Below are positions 1 to 13,833 of a DNA stretch of 64,000 bases, piece after piece. The notes beneath the pieces were generated by a model. It worked only from the letters and a program-made list of their open reading frames with translations, was not told the DNA's origin and did not search any database. Numbering within the stretch: position 1 is the first letter of the stretch; the number at the start of each line of letters is the position of its first letter. The position numbers were made by a program, and so were the translations under genes. Source of the stretch: Setophaga petechia (taxonomy: Eukaryota; Chordata; Aves; Passeriformes; Parulidae); contig JANCRA010000003.1 in assembly GCA_024362935.1 (NCBI GenBank), forward strand, positions 1,857,501-1,921,500, written 5' to 3'.

Positions 1-3000
1 CTGATCTGAAACCTGGCTGAACCAAGCAATAGAGAAAATCTCTTAGCCACATCAATCCCAGGCTGTGTTTGCCAAACAGATGAAAATGACACGAACACAA
101 AACATGTAGGAAATGGTGGGAAAGTCGCTCATTTCCAAACAGCATGCTTCTAGAATCAGGTGTGTTTCATGTAACAATGAACAGAAGAAGCTGGTGTGCC
201 ACTGTTACGACCCTGTGTTGTTTTGATGTCATTGATCATACAGTGGAGTTATTACAGTATTATTATAATGCAAATTATACATATTTAAAACTATTGCAAT
301 ATTTTTCAGGGCTTTATTACATTCAGGAAAGGCTTTGCCCAGCTGTCAATGGGAGCAGACGACAACAGAAAGAACCCACACGTGAAGAAGACTTGATTTG
401 CTAAAGTCCCTTTAGCTTCCCCTCCTGCCATCTGCTGCAGCCTCTGACTTGATGGCAGGAAGAATGTGGGGCAGGACACAGCCCAGATGCTGGCAGCTGT
501 AAGCTGACTCATTCCATACAGATGAGCCTTCCACATTGGCTGGCACCAATGCTGAGCCACTGGCAACATGCCACCTTACCCTGCTGCAGAACTCTCCCAG
601 GGTCAAGCTACAGCAGGGGAGGGCATTGGGTGGCTCTCCCAACTCCTGAGCTCAAGGTGAGAAAAGAGAAATGCTGTTACCTATCAATCACTTGAACTGA
701 AATATTGTAACAGGGGAAAGAGAGGGGCAAAGGCACAATTTTGAGTCCCATCTAGGCAGCAATGAGAGCGGACCACTCAAATCCACATGTACAATATGGC
801 AAATGTTGCACATTTACCTCTGGGGTAAAAAGTTCAAAACAAAACACAACAAGGACCCCAAACCCAAATAGTAACATTTGAATTTTCTGTCATTGATGGC
901 TTAGAGTAGCAGATGTGCAGTGCTGTTTTTCCCTTCTCTGCACACTCATCATCTGTGCTCATCTCAGGGCTCTCCAAAGCCAGGTGATCACTTCTTCCTG
1001 CTCCAGCCTGTGCTGAGACCAAGCAGCCCTGGGGTGCTCAGTGCCGTTAGCAGGAGACCTGGTGAAAGTCACTTGCAGCCACACAGCCTTCCCCTCCAAG
1101 GCTCCAGAGACACAAGGGCACAAAGCTGTAGCCTAAGCTGGATTGCACTCGCACCTTTGTTGGGCTTGTCTGTCCCTCTGGCATCCCTCAGGCTGGGCAG
1201 TGTAAATCTGAGCTGCTTCCACAGGGAATTCAGGGTTTGGCCACACTGGGGCCTTGCTGAAGGCAAAGGCCATGCTAGGGTTCTCCCTTGTGCTGTCCGT
1301 GCTATGGAAGGCCCCAGAGCAAGAGAGCATTTCTTGGCTGCTGAGATCCCCTCTTGACACTCTGGCCTTGCAGGTTTGCAAAATCCACAAGGATATATGG
1401 GGACACTCCAGCATTGACTTTCACTCCTAACTTTTCAATTATCTACAAGGAAAATTCTGATTTTTCCTTCCTCTTGGAAGGGCATGGATTCCCTAAGCTG
1501 ATGTTTTTGGCACAAAAATGGAAATCCTTCCGGGCAACCTGAAACTCTTCTGCCCACTGAGAACCCATTTTGTCCCACTGGATGAAGGGAAGTGCAGTGC
1601 AAAAGCACCACCTTTCTCTCCTCTGCCAGGAGCTGGTGTCACAGCCCAAACCTTTCCCTCAATACTGCTAACATCAGGCAGTTCCCACATGGCCAATTGT
1701 GTTCCCACCCAAGTTTTGCAGCAGGACACTTCAGGGCATGTATTCTTCCAAATTGTCCTGCTTCTAGGAAGGGAGTTAGACTTTGTGACATGGCTGTGGG
1801 AGGTCAGTTGATCTTGGTCAGTTGTCAAATGATCTTAAGCTCCTTAAAAAAAGAAATATGTAATTTTTCCAGTGGTATTTTCTGGTTTACAGCTAAGTGG
1901 CTGAAGTGCAACAGCTAAACGGGACTCTCCCTACCTAACAGAAATGTGAAATACCTTAGCAAAAGAAAGATTTTTGTTTTTGAGAACTATGTCTTCCAGA
2001 AAGGGCTCCTTTTGTGACATATCCCTTACTCAATTCCAACTTGCTTCAATTTTTTTCTCCTGTCTCCCCCTGATGGCAACACAGCTACTGGCTTGGGATG
2101 GAAATTGCTTTGTAGCACCAGTGCTCCTGGTGAAATCCTTCTCTGAGGGTGGAATGACCTTTGCACTACTGCAGTGGTCCAGAGCATCAGCACCTGAGTT
2201 TAGCATTCTGCTCTGACTGTGGTTTTTACAAAGTAAAAATCTCACTCCTGAGCACTTGAGGCTCATCCTCAGCCAGCCTGAGCCAGTGGCTCCCGAGGGT
2301 GGCTGCCCAGCTCTGCCAGCTGGCAATTTGCTCCTCTGAGCCTACATTTCTTCATGTCTCACAGGCACGAGTCTTTCTAGACACACTCCAAAAGCAGCTG
2401 TGAGATGGACACAGACCCTGCTACAGCATTCACCACAAAGCAAACACTGAGTACAGGGCTGTAAGGCATTTAACTTTCAGTCAGACAGACATCAGGTTTA
2501 TGAAATCTGGGCTGTGAAAGCACTAGTGGTTTTCTAACAAAATGTAACGTTCGTTGCCCAAGACTCCACCCTCTAAACCAGGATCTCTGCAGACCCAGTC
2601 CCAACTTTCCCATTGCCTCCACATGCAGCAGTTTTGGCTCAACAACTGCAGCACTTTTCCCCAGGGTGATAAGACAGCAGCTCCCCTCCTCCTTTCAGCT
2701 AAATTCCCACTGCCAGACAGGTTTTCAGCCCCCTCCTTTGGCCCAAAGCACCCACGTGTATTTGTGTTTTGTGACTTTGAAGAAAATGCAAAAGGACTTA
2801 TTTTATTAACAGCCAACAGACACTTCAAAGCAAAAATGTTGCTGAGAAATTAATCATTCTGCACTTTCAAAGTGAGATTTATTATGATTCCTAAAATAAG
2901 TTTAAAATGAACCAAAAGCTAAATGAATGAATCACTCTTCTGAAATAAAGTCAGAACTTCAATGGAAGGTATGTGTACTGGTAAAATTAAATGTAAGGAC

Positions 3001-4437
3001 ATCTAATTTTCTTAATTTAAGATAATATTAAAGTGATGTGTTGTTCCTTAGCATCTCAATGGCTCGGGGAAAGTGTTTCCCTTTAGCAGAAAAGGTTTGG
3101 TGTGATAATGCTTTCCCAGATTATTGAAAAGGTTTTGTTTCCTAATTTTATTTTGTGTGTGTGTGTGTGTGTGGAGGGGTTTTCTAAACAGCCAAATTAA
3201 TTTCCTCTGAGAAAATGCCTACTTTCTGCATTTACCAGGGCAATGAATGCCATTGTCTGGGGAAAATGGCTCTGATGGGAATTTGAATTCAGGGGCAGGG
3301 CATTAACATTTGCTGAGCTGGATAACAAGTGGGACAGAGTTTCACCCAAGAGGTTATATTCAGATTCTTGGTGGATTTTTTTCCATAGTTCTTCAAGTGC
3401 ACAATTTGCCAGAAATTGGCAAGACAATGTGGCCAGCTTTAGCTGCAGCTTCAAGAGTGGTTTTTTTTTTAATAACCATCACTGCCAGTTGCTGCTTTGG
3501 GAGCTGGTTCCCAGAAGCTCATGGGAAAATGGTGAGATACACCCTGCTGCTTGCTGCTCTGATCACAGGCTGTGAGCAGACAGAACCCATTTCACAGGTA
3601 GGACTGTGACCAGAGGAGTTCCCTTAATAACCCTACCATGTTTTCTCAGCCCATTTTCCTCCTTGTGTACCTGGCTGAGCAAGGATGCTGCTTTCCCAGC
3701 TGTGGCCACTCATTCTGCATTGGCCTTGGACCCCATCAGCTCCTTTAAAGTTATTCTCACTGTGTAATAACTCTGTTTCCACTGATGAGTACATTCTGTA
3801 TTTTCCTCAAACCGTATAGAACAAAAAATCTCACTAAGCAGAACAGCTTTGCCTTTTTCTGAATTATTTGTACGCAAGATATGCTTCACCCCAAGGGCTG
3901 GAAAGCCTCAGCTTCCCCTAATTAACACTTGTCTAATGCACTAAAGTGGCTTGGAATACTTTTATTTTCTGTCTGCCTTGGCTTTCATTTCAAAAGCACA
4001 AATTCTCTGACTACAAATAAATGACAGCTTTGCGCTGCAGGGATAAAGCGCCTGGACAAAAATGCTGCAGCAATATGAAAGGGAAATTCAAATGTCAACA
4101 TCAAGTCCTTAGACACCTTTGAAAGAGTTTCCTGTTTTGCCAATCCTTTAGGGCCAGGCAGTGAGTTCATGCAGAGCTTGCTCAGAGCTCACTGACACCA
4201 GCAGGCCAGCTCACGGTGGGGACAGCACGTATGCCAGTGGCACCTCACTGCTGCAGCCAGCCAGCTGAATTTACAGCAGAAACCCACCCCAAAACAGGCT
4301 TCTTGCTACGAATCTCCTGCCAAAATTGGGCAAGAGCTTCAATCACCTCAGCTTCCAGAAGATGGGGCTGTCCCTCTCAGTATCGTCCTGCCTGGTGGGA
4401 TATTCATCTGGCTCATTTTCACTCATAGTGCTCAGCA
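1..4437. other. Upstream intergenic DNA, no gene seen
   Basis: This stretch has ordinary vertebrate non-coding composition. Open frames are short, overlap on both strands and show no recognisable protein. The only discrete element I see is a short TG dinucleotide run near 3,154. If the usual amniote gene order holds, this is part of the gap between DACT1 and DAAM1, but nothing here proves that. Confidence 0.6.
3154..3173. repeat. (TG)10 microsatellite
   Basis: Ten uninterrupted TG dinucleotides are visible. This is a simple sequence repeat, probably length-polymorphic, with no gene nearby. Confidence 0.9.
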
Positions 4438-4990
4438 AAAATTCTAGAATCACATTATTGTTTAGGTTGGAAAATACATCTGAGATTATTGAGTCCAACT
4501 GCTACCCCAGCACTGCTAAGCCCAACAATAAAGCATGTCCCAAAATGCCACACCCAAACACCTTAGGAACACTTCCAGGGATAGTGACTTGATCATGCCC
4601 TGTACAGCATGTTTCAATGCCTGACTATCCTTTCAGTGAAGAAATTTCACCTAATATCCAATCTAAACCTCCTGCTATACAACCTGAGGCCATTTCCTGT
4701 GTTATTTGTTATCTGGGAGAAGATACTCACCCCACCTGCCTCAACCCTCCTGTCAGGAAGTTGTGGAGAGTGAGAAGGTCCCCCTTGAGCTCTTTTTCTT
4801 CATGCTGAATCCCTCCAGCTCCCTCAGCTGCTCCTCCTCAGACTTGTTCTCCAGACCCTTCCCCAGCTCCATTGCCCTTCCCTGGACACTCTGCAGCCCT
4901 TTAATGTCTTTCTTGCAGTGAGAGGTTCAAAATTGAGCCCAAGACTTGAGGGGTACTTTGGTACAGAGATTGTTTGCACATGACTGTCCT
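4438..4990 (-). mobile_element. CR1 LINE fragment, reverse orientation
   Basis: The + strand reads as the reverse complement of a CR1 3' region. It begins with a degenerate AGAATCACA-type end followed by GGTTGGAAAA and GAGTCCAACTGC. Further in are the CR1 hallmarks 'cctgaggccatttcctgtgt', 'agtgagaaggtcccccttga', 'gacttgttctccagaccctt' and 'ggacactctgcagccc'. It is 5'-truncated, as is typical for CR1, and diverged by many substitutions, so it is old. The distal boundary near 4,990 is approximate. Confidence 0.9.
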
Positions 4991-5479
4991 TCCCTAGCCC
5001 ACAAATCATTGTGTGGTGTTTGCATGTGTTGCTGCTCTGGAGCTGGGCTGAGCAAAGATGGTGGTGTCAGCCCAAAGAGAGATTAAATGATTGTGGAGGA
5101 ATTTCTTTATCACCATCCTGTGTAAATAGAGATTAGAGACAGAACATTTTCCTTACAGCTGTGCCTCTGCAAACAGGAGGGAATACAGGGCCAGGCAGTA
5201 TTACAGAGACAGCTTCAGTGTGTTGTTGCAAATCCAAGAGGACATGGACTCATGGTAGTATCCAGGTAAAGTGAGAGAGTGGCAGTGCCATTCCTCCATT
5301 GGCAGTGCCCTGGGGAACAGCAGAGCACCAAGCTCACATTGCCAGGTTTGTGTTAGTCCCAGCTGAGCCTCAGTGACCTGCTCCCTGAAGGCAGGTCACT
5401 GGTGTTTGTCCTCCAGGGAAAGGTCTCTGTAGGCAGTGGAGTTGCAGGATCCCTGAGGAGGCCCCTGCAACACTTCTAT
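4991..5479. other. Unique spacer between CR1 copies
   Basis: I see no gene, RNA or repeat that I can name. The sequence lies between two CR1 fragments of opposite orientation. Confidence 0.5.
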
Positions 5480-5622
5480 CCCTGGCAGGGTCCCAGGCCA
5501 GGCTGGATGGGGCTCTGAGCCTCCTGATCTCATGGAAGGTGTCCCTGCTCATGGTAGGGGGGGTTTCAACAAAATGGTCTTGAAGGTCCCTTCCAACCCA
5601 AACAATTCTATGATTCTATAAC
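5480..5622 (+). mobile_element. CR1 LINE 3' end, forward orientation
   Basis: The segment contains 'aggctggatggggctctgag', 'ggaaggtgtccctgctcatg' and 'aaggtcccttccaaccc', then ends in the CR1 8-bp tail repeat ATTCTATG ATTCTATA. This is the 3' untranslated end of a truncated CR1 copy. Confidence 0.92.
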
Positions 5623-8600
5623 ATACAGATGAGAGCAAGCAGGAGTTCGAGTTGGAAGTAAAGTATTTGAAGTGTTAGTTCTGATTGCTTTCTCAGATAA
5701 ATTGCTTTCCTTTGGGGTGGGTGGCTAATTCTGTGCCCTGAGCACTAAATTCTGATTGGCAGAGGTGAGCTGTGTTTGATATAGGAGAGTATATAATGTA
5801 GCTTTCCATGTTTCAATGGCTGCCTCCTTTTTTGCAAACTGGCCTTGGAAAGCGTACAGAGCAAAGTAAAAATAAAGCAGTATTCATCACTGGTAATGAA
5901 AAGTACTCCTACCCCAAAAGAGAGAGGAGTAACATTTTTTACAGTTTGAAGTGTGGGCATTTACCAGAGCAGGTCCTGCTGTGTGCTTGGATGGCACCCG
6001 GCCCATGTCTCATTGCTGTTTACTCTGTAAATATTGATTTCCCAATGGGAACAACTGTTGCACAGTACAGCCAGAGTTAAACAACAGCTCTGAAAAAAAG
6101 AAGCCAGCCACCCGCATGCCTCACTTCTGCAGCATTCCTGAGACAAGGCTGTATTTTTATCATCTGCAAAACCAGCTACATCTGCTGTGCTGAGCTATAA
6201 CTGGAATCCCAACTCCCTCATTATGACCTCTGTCAGAGAAGTGAGCTAGCTTCTCTGGGGTATAATTTAAATTCTACCCAGTTCCATGGCTTTCCCAAGA
6301 AAAAGATAACACCCTGGTGCATGAAATCAGATGACAGACTAGCGCAGCTCAGCTGCTGTAAGAGGACATGCTGCATGCACAACTTTATCTTTCCTAAAAG
6401 TCCTTCTAGGCCACAGGTGTCCATTGCTGCTATGGATGAACCTTACTGAAAACCTTCTCCCACATTTTAGCCTTCTCCTGCACACAGCAGCTTTGAAGTA
6501 TGGAACTTTCTCCCTCCACCTGCCTCTAGTGGCCTTGGGTTTGCTGCTGTCTTGGGTGCTGAGCAAACGCTGCCCCTTTGCAGCACTGCAGCCACCCAGG
6601 CAGAGTGGGATGTTCTGCAGCACTCCCAGCTGCCTGCAGGAATGCCTGCATTCCTCCCCTGCATCTACTGCAGCTCTTGTGTTGCAGAGCTGTTCCCAGA
6701 GCACCTCGCTGGATGCCCTGGCTGTCACAGTTATCTGAGGTTTTCTCAACTGGTCTGAAAGGCTTCAAAACCCCCAAGAGGAGGGCAAGGCTCCAAGTTG
6801 GACCTAAGCCCAAGTTCTCTTCATGCTGAATGAGAGATGCCTCACTCCACAGGGGAAAACTGCAGCAACTCTCCAAGGGCCCCTTCTTATCACCCATCAT
6901 GGGAGGTTGTTCCCCTGCCAAGGTGTCCTAAAATCAAATATGAAGATAAAATACTACTTTGGTGGCATTTTCTTTTTAGGAAGATCATTTCTGCACCCTC
7001 TGACTTCAAAGAAGAATTCCTGAAAACAGGGAAGTAATGCCAACACCATCTTTGCTTTGCTCTGGCGAGGACTCCTAGAAGGAGAAATGGTTCTCCTTTC
7101 TCATTTCTCTCAGTTTTGTTGCATCTGTTAACAGGATTCAATTAAGCTGCCAGAAATGATTAGCATTTAAAGGGACATCAGCCATCACTCCTCACTACCA
7201 GACAAAATCTTTGTCATGTCAGCGGTCATAAATCATTGTGATTGTACTTGGGAAGTGTTAGACACTGTAACTCATCACCAGGGCCTGTTCAGCTTCCCTC
7301 AGGGCACTGTTTTACCTGGTCTGCCAAGGTAAATGCTTTGTGTTGTTGGTACACAAGAAAGGAGTAATTGGGTGGTGTAGAAATTATGTCTGTTTGCACA
7401 GAGAAAGAAAAAAAAAGAGGTTAAAAAAAGGTTCCTTCTTAAACGGATTTAAGATTGCAAGAGGTAAGTTGGTCAAAAATCAAATGCTCCATCCCTGGAA
7501 AAATGTCAGGCTTTTAAAACACTTAGTTTGATACCAAATCAGGGCAATAAAACCAGAAAATATTCCTATTTTTCACAGGACAGTATTTGTTGCAAAGTTC
7601 TGGGACACTTAAACCTTCCATCCCTGCTCATTTTGCAGCATACAGATCACTGTGATGTTGGTGCCAAGGGGCTTTGACTCCTGTTTTTCACCCAGGCTTA
7701 GGCAATATCTCTCATAATGTACCCACAACAGCATCATAAGTGATGGATAAATACAGACCAAATGGGCATCTCTCTGCACCCAGAGTGCCAGAAGATTTAA
7801 GAGCAGAGGTATTGGTGGATGGAGATGAACAAAGAGAAAAACAGAAGAATAAAGGAGTCTACTCCCCATGAGGGCACAGCCTCAAAGTCTTGGGTGCCAG
7901 TCCCAGCTTTGATCTCTGCAACCATCACCAGGCAGGACTCGAAGAGGATGATGAGGTATAAATGGGAAGAGTAAAAGGCAGCACAGAAGAAAACATGAAG
8001 GTGTTGGGATTGAAAGTGGAGCAAGATGGGTATGACAGACCAAATCCATGCTTGGCCAGGACAGCATCTACCAGGCCATGGAGAGGAAGCTGTGGAGAGG
8101 CAGAAGACAGCTGCAGAGAGATAAGATGGGTGGGTAGATTGGTGGGCTGGGAAACATCATCTCTCCGTGCCACTTTTGAGAATTTGTGCTTGTGATGAGG
8201 ACAACACAGAGTCAGGTGTTGGCTTTGCTGCATGGATAAGTTGTTAAACAGATGCTAAGAGGAGGCCAGACAGTGGCTTGGGCCAAGATGGGAAGCCTCA
8301 CCAAGACCTCTCTGCTGTGGCAAGCCTCAGATTTCCACAGCATCATCCTGGTGGGACTTGTCCACCACCTCTTGAATTTCCCAAATTGCCAGGGACTTTT
8401 CAAACTTCTGTCAGGAGAGGCCAAGCTATGACCAACTCACAGGTGCTTTTTTTCCCCCCTTAGTCTCTTAAGGGGCTGGTTGCAAATTGCTTCCTGCAAT
8501 CAGGCTCCTTCCTTGCACACTGGCAGGCCAAACCAGCCCCCTGAGCTGATGGAGGCTCTGGAAAATGTTGTTTCACGCTTGGCTCTTTCAGCGCCCTGCG

Positions 8601-11600
8601 CCAGGCGCAGGAGGCAGTTTGGTCCTTGTGCTTCATTTCAACACCACCAATATTGACCTTTTCTTTCCTTAATGAGAAGGGATTCAGGGAGGTAGGAGGG
8701 ACAGGAAAGGAGGTTTGTTCTTTGCTCCTGCTTTGTGAGCCAAGCAGAGGAAAGAGATATTCAGGGTTTACTTTCAGGTCTTTTCACCTTGACAGTGCTT
8801 GAAAATAGAAGTGCTGGGCAGGAGGGTGTTACTGCTTTCCACACTCTGGGAAGGGGTTTTGCCACAAGGCAGAGGAGAGGCCCACATTGCACATCAGCTG
8901 CTTTTTGGGGTTTTTTTCCTCATCAGTCTGAAGATCAAATAATGAGTGCTCAGCAATGGCAGGTTCAGAGTCCACTGCTCAGAGATCAGGGTAGAAAGAA
9001 TTTGGTCCCTGTGAACCAAAATGTCTGCCCCTACCCACACTGCCCATGTCCAAAGGTCTCACTTGGGTCTTTAAGAAGGGGATGTTTTTCTAAATTCCTG
9101 TTTCTGAAGTCAGGAAATTGTGATAGAGGTTTTAATTTTTGGGTTTATGTGGGGAAAAAAAAAAAAACCACTTCATGTCCTGAAAGCACAAATTCTCAAT
9201 AAAAAGAGACAACTTCTTCTACTTAAAGATAAACAAATACAAATCTCATTATTTTGGGAACCTTAATTTACAATTTATGAAGTCTGTGATTAACAGCACT
9301 GCATATGCATGAGACTTGAGCAGCAGTAAGTGATTTCCCTGGCTTCATTCAGTACCCAAAAATGTAACAAGACCTAAAAAAAATTTAAATAATTATTTGG
9401 CCTCCTGCTCACACAAGTTCAGCCCAAGGTGGAATTCCCATTGAGAATTTCTAAAGGAATTCCCAGTGAGACAGATAGGAAACCCAAAGCAGACATCCAG
9501 CCTTGAGCCAGTGGTTTCCAATTTGTCTCACCACTCATGTGTGCCACAGGCAGGGCAGGATCTGGTGCCATCCTTCCCTCCTGCTCCTAATGCAAGTGAT
9601 GACTTAGGATTAATTAAGGAGCACACCTTCCTCAGTGTGCGAGCAAGCTCCGTGTCATCTTTGATTTACCATGGCTGGTGATGCATCAGCCTCCAGGCTC
9701 AACCAAAAATCTCAATTCTCTTATTTTGTAAACAGAATACAAAAAACAATTTGCTTGGAAATCACCAACAGATTAACAACCTCCAGCTGTATCTTTGATG
9801 ACTAACTCGGCCTGATCTAACTCAGCTGTGCCAAAGTTCTCATTTGTTTAATTTGACATTTTCCTACGGGTTCTCCACAAGGAGGATGGAGAGGAGATGG
9901 GTTTTCAGATGGAGCTGAGGTTTGTTTGAGGTTTATTTTGAAGCACTTGATGGAGTTTAAAGATTGTGCAGATCATGTTAGGATAACCTGCTGCAGACCT
10001 GTCTGAAAGGAGAAGTAGAAAGGGCTGATCTAGAAATCAGAGAGACATTTTTGCAAAGCTGGAGGCCTGCTTCTGAAAAGCACTGAATTCAGTTCCACAC
10101 TCACAAAAAGAAGTCTCCAAGTTAAACACTTTTAATACCTAAGTCAATTCCAGCCTGTTTTCAGCTTGAAGGCATGTATAAGCTTTTGTATCAGAAAAAA
10201 AAAAAAAAAAGCAGGATAAAAAATTGAAATGTGGATCTGTATTTCTCATGGCCTTCAGATTCTTTGTTTCTCTTCCAGGCTGATTTACTGTGTTACTCTG
10301 GATTTATTCAAACTAAGAGGGTCAGCACTTCAAGAAGAACAGATAGATAAGCCAAATATGCCCAATCCAATGCCATCCATTTTCAGCATTAATTCATAGT
10401 ATCTTGCAGGTTGGGCATGGGTGAGTAGATCCTGGATGAAGTTAAAAACAGAAAATTCTCTGTGTGAGCTCTGGGTACCTTTCACCTCTGCATCACAAAA
10501 AGGCATAATATTCAGGAAAATATGTCCTCTGCCTTTCTTATGGCTGACTTAGTATCTAAGATCAAGTTGTAAAGATACTTTTTGACCATGCAGAGTGTGT
10601 CTCTGCAGGAAGGGAGAGAGGACGCTGAGGAACAGCCCAGATCCATGAACAAAGGGAACAATAGGAACTATTCTGCAGGCAGAGACTGCTGCATTCTTGA
10701 ACACATTCACATGGATAAAGGAGATCAAATAAGAGCTTCCAAAGCTGCACGATGATAAGAGAAAAATATTACTGCGCTGTTCTGCAGGCTGGACTGTGCA
10801 GTGATTATACAGCAGTTTGTCCAACACAGCTCCCCAGGGCCAAAATGCAATCAGTAACCCTTCCCTTAGAATCCTGGCTTCTCTGCAGAGCCACAAGAGC
10901 ATCTGATAATTCCCTGGCAGCCCTGTCCTTGCGCACAGGCTGGGTGAGTTGAATGTCCGGTTTGTGCGCTTTTCTCACACACAGCAGGGCTGGCAGGGAG
11001 GCACAGCACAGGCAGAGATGTCCACAGCCCCCCTCTGACACTGATCCACTCCTTGGGCTTGGGCAAGACATCTGCTTCCAGTCCAAGTTCCAGGAGCTGC
11101 TGGAGGCATAGAGGGCACCAGGACTTGGTGCAGGACATCTGCACCCAGGGAAGGTATGTCCCAAAGGAAAGGGATGGATATGGGAGAGAGGTGGAGCAGA
11201 TGGAGCTGGGCTGGTGGTGGCAGTGGCTGTTCAGTAGAAGAGCCCAAGGTGGGATGTAGGTGGATGTACAACAGGTGGGGAGAGGGATGGAGACCCTCCT
11301 TCTGTGGTTCAAAAGAATGGACAAATTCATCCCTTCTTGGCGGGCAAGAGCTTCAGTTAGAGGCAGTGTCAGGGCATTGCTACATTCCTAGCAGCTCCAG
11401 AAAGCTGGAGCTGGGATTTTGAAGAGGAGCCCACAAGCAAATATTATCCAGAGCTTCTTCCAGATAGCTCTGGTTGATGTGGAGTACAAACAGCAAGCAA
11501 ACGAGCAGTTTGTGTTGTAGCTCCTTTAGGACTTCGTGCCTGTGCTCTGGGGCTGGCAGGTTGCCCCTGGGCTGGGCTGGGAAGGGAGAGGTGAGTCTCC

Positions 11601-13550
11601 CAGATCCCCTGTTTCTCTGCCAGGGCGTTTCCAAGCAGCTACAGATTGCACCATGTCTGACGCAGGACATCTCATAACTGCCCTGCTCTGTCTCACCGAC
11701 TCTGAGCTCGAGTGTTTATACCAAACCCCAGAGATGTGGCACTGCTCTAAGAGGCCTGAAAGATGGATGATGCTAAACACCTCTAAAAGGAGTCCTGGAT
11801 GTGGAGATGATTTCTGAGCACGTCCAAAGGAGCCTCTTCACCTCTGCTTCCAGTCAGCAGAATCACTCGGGGCATCTGTGTTATAAACACATGGATGGCA
11901 GCCCAACAAAAACAATGGCAGCTTTTATACACAGCCTTCAGTTCAAGCCCTTCCAGGAGAGACTGCTTCAAACAGCAAAGAAATACACATCAAAGCTGGC
12001 CCTCAGCGTCTGCCAGGTATTGGGGAGCCACAGCATCTGTGTGGTGGGTACATCACAAGCAGTCACTCCCCAAGTGGGAATCCTTCTTCCAGGAGTGAAC
12101 TGGGGAGAGCAGGGCCCTTTGGGGGCTATCAGCAATGTGCATGCTCATCTTTGCTGGACTCAGGTGGGGGATATGGCATTCCTGGAGCATCCTCCCGAGG
12201 GAATGTGTCAGGTGTCATGTGGGGCTGTGCTCAGCTCTGGAAGCAATGGGTGCCAAGAGCTCACAGGGAGAATGTGAGCCAAAAAAAGCCCAGCATCATG
12301 TGGGTCCCTTTAATCCAGACTGAGCAATGTGCTAATAGGCTGGTCAGCAGCTCTGATTGCAAAGAGAGTCACTTGGAAAGAAATGGAGAAAGTGGAGTAC
12401 CCTGTGCCAGAAAAGGTCCTTTGCATCCCAGGGAGGAGCTGGTTGTCTGGAGGGTCAGGTTGTCAGCTCCTGTTTTCATGACAGGGTCATTAAGGATAGG
12501 GCAAAGGTGAATTGATACTCAGCTGCTGTCATCCCCCACAGTCATCCTCTACCATGACACCATTCAGAGGAAAATCTGGTCATGGTTACATCACCAGATC
12601 ATAGTGCAGGACCTCCCAGGCAGCCCTTCCTGGGGCCAACTCCTTGTACCCAGGACTGGCTCTCTGGGCTACCACAGCTTTGCAGTGGCCCAGGTGCTGT
12701 CATGGCTGATGAGCAAGGCCAAAGCCAGGAGCCCATGCATTTATCTTTGAATCAGTCTAATTCCTTTTTCAGGGGAGAGGGAGGGGGAATAAAATCTTGT
12801 TCCAGCCAAAAGAGGGTTGGTGCCAACCTGTGCAGGGACAGGATGGATGGCTGGAGGCAGACAGGTCCTGGGAGCTCAAGAAAAATGCCCTGGTGAGTCA
12901 TGCCATGAGTGTCAGCTGTCCCTGGGCCAGGAGCAGCCCTGGCAGAGCCAGCAGAGCAGGTAACGGGACACAACAGTCCATTGCCTGTGCTGAAATTCTA
13001 GAAAATTACCTCTCTACACTATTAGCATCTTGTGGGGCACCCATAACACCTACAGCTTCCTTGAGCCAAAAAGACCTCACTGGCAAAGGTACTTTTGTCT
13101 GGGGTAACTCCTTCTTCACAGGATCTTTGCTCCTGTAAAATGCACAGTGTAAAATGTTTTCTGACAAACTGGTGTTACGGTTTCAGTGAAAGCTTTGAGT
13201 GTTCTTGACTCAGTGTAAATAAATAATGTTGAAAGAATAATACAGAGCTAATAAAGCTATTATCTGGGAATATTGCAGCCTAATCTCCAGCTCAATGAAG
13301 ATAATGAGTGCTGAATCATGCCTGGAGCATCCCAAATAAGTGGCAGTGGTTTTGATAAAGGATAGGAGCAGATTTTTGGTCTCACCCTGTTGCTTGCCTA
13401 TAGATTTCTGGAGTGATCTGTGTGGGTCCCTAGGCTGGATATGGGTCCACATTCCTCCTAGTGGCAGAGCTGGCTCAGCCTCCCATTGCCTTCCCCCTGG
13501 AGTGGCCCAGGGAAGTGGCTGGTTTGGCCACAGCAGTGTGCCCAAGCAAA
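5623..13550. other. Upstream intergenic DNA, no gene seen
   Basis: About 8 kb has no convincing coding exon, RNA gene or named transposon. There are A-runs near 9,155-9,167 and 10,195-10,210. Open frames of up to 158 codons (for example 8,735-9,202 and 11,801-12,277) have no recognisable domain and overlap comparable frames on the other strand. Confidence 0.55.
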
Positions 13551-13833
13551 TGGCACATGGCCCTGGAGCAGGATGGGGATGCCATCCCCAAAGACAACGC
13601 CATGTCACACAGCCTCTGCTGGACCCACAGGGTGGCTGTGTGTCACCAAAGATCAGCCTTCTCCATATAACTGATTCCCATGAGGGAATCATGGCACATG
13701 GCCCTGGAGCAGGATGGGGATGCCATCCCCAAAGACAATGCCATGTCACACAGCCTCTGCTGGACCCACAGGGTGGCTGTGTGTCACCAAGGGAATCAGC
13801 CTTCCCCATACAACTGATTCCCATGAGGAAGGG
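13551..13833. repeat. Two-copy tandem duplication, 141-bp unit
   Basis: The segment starting with GGCACATGGCCCTGGAGCAG at 13,552 recurs at 13,693 with only scattered substitutions and small indels, and both copies end around CTGATTCCCATGAG. The period is 141 bp, a multiple of three, so reading frames stay open through both copies on both strands (13,340-14,101 on + and 13,210-13,851 on -). I regard those frames as artefacts of the duplication. The high similarity suggests a fairly recent event. Confidence 0.9.

Noticed and set aside
8735..9202. 155-codon open frame upstream of DAAM1
   Set aside because: No domain, no recognisable homology and no promoter or splice context. The length is unremarkable among many chance frames.
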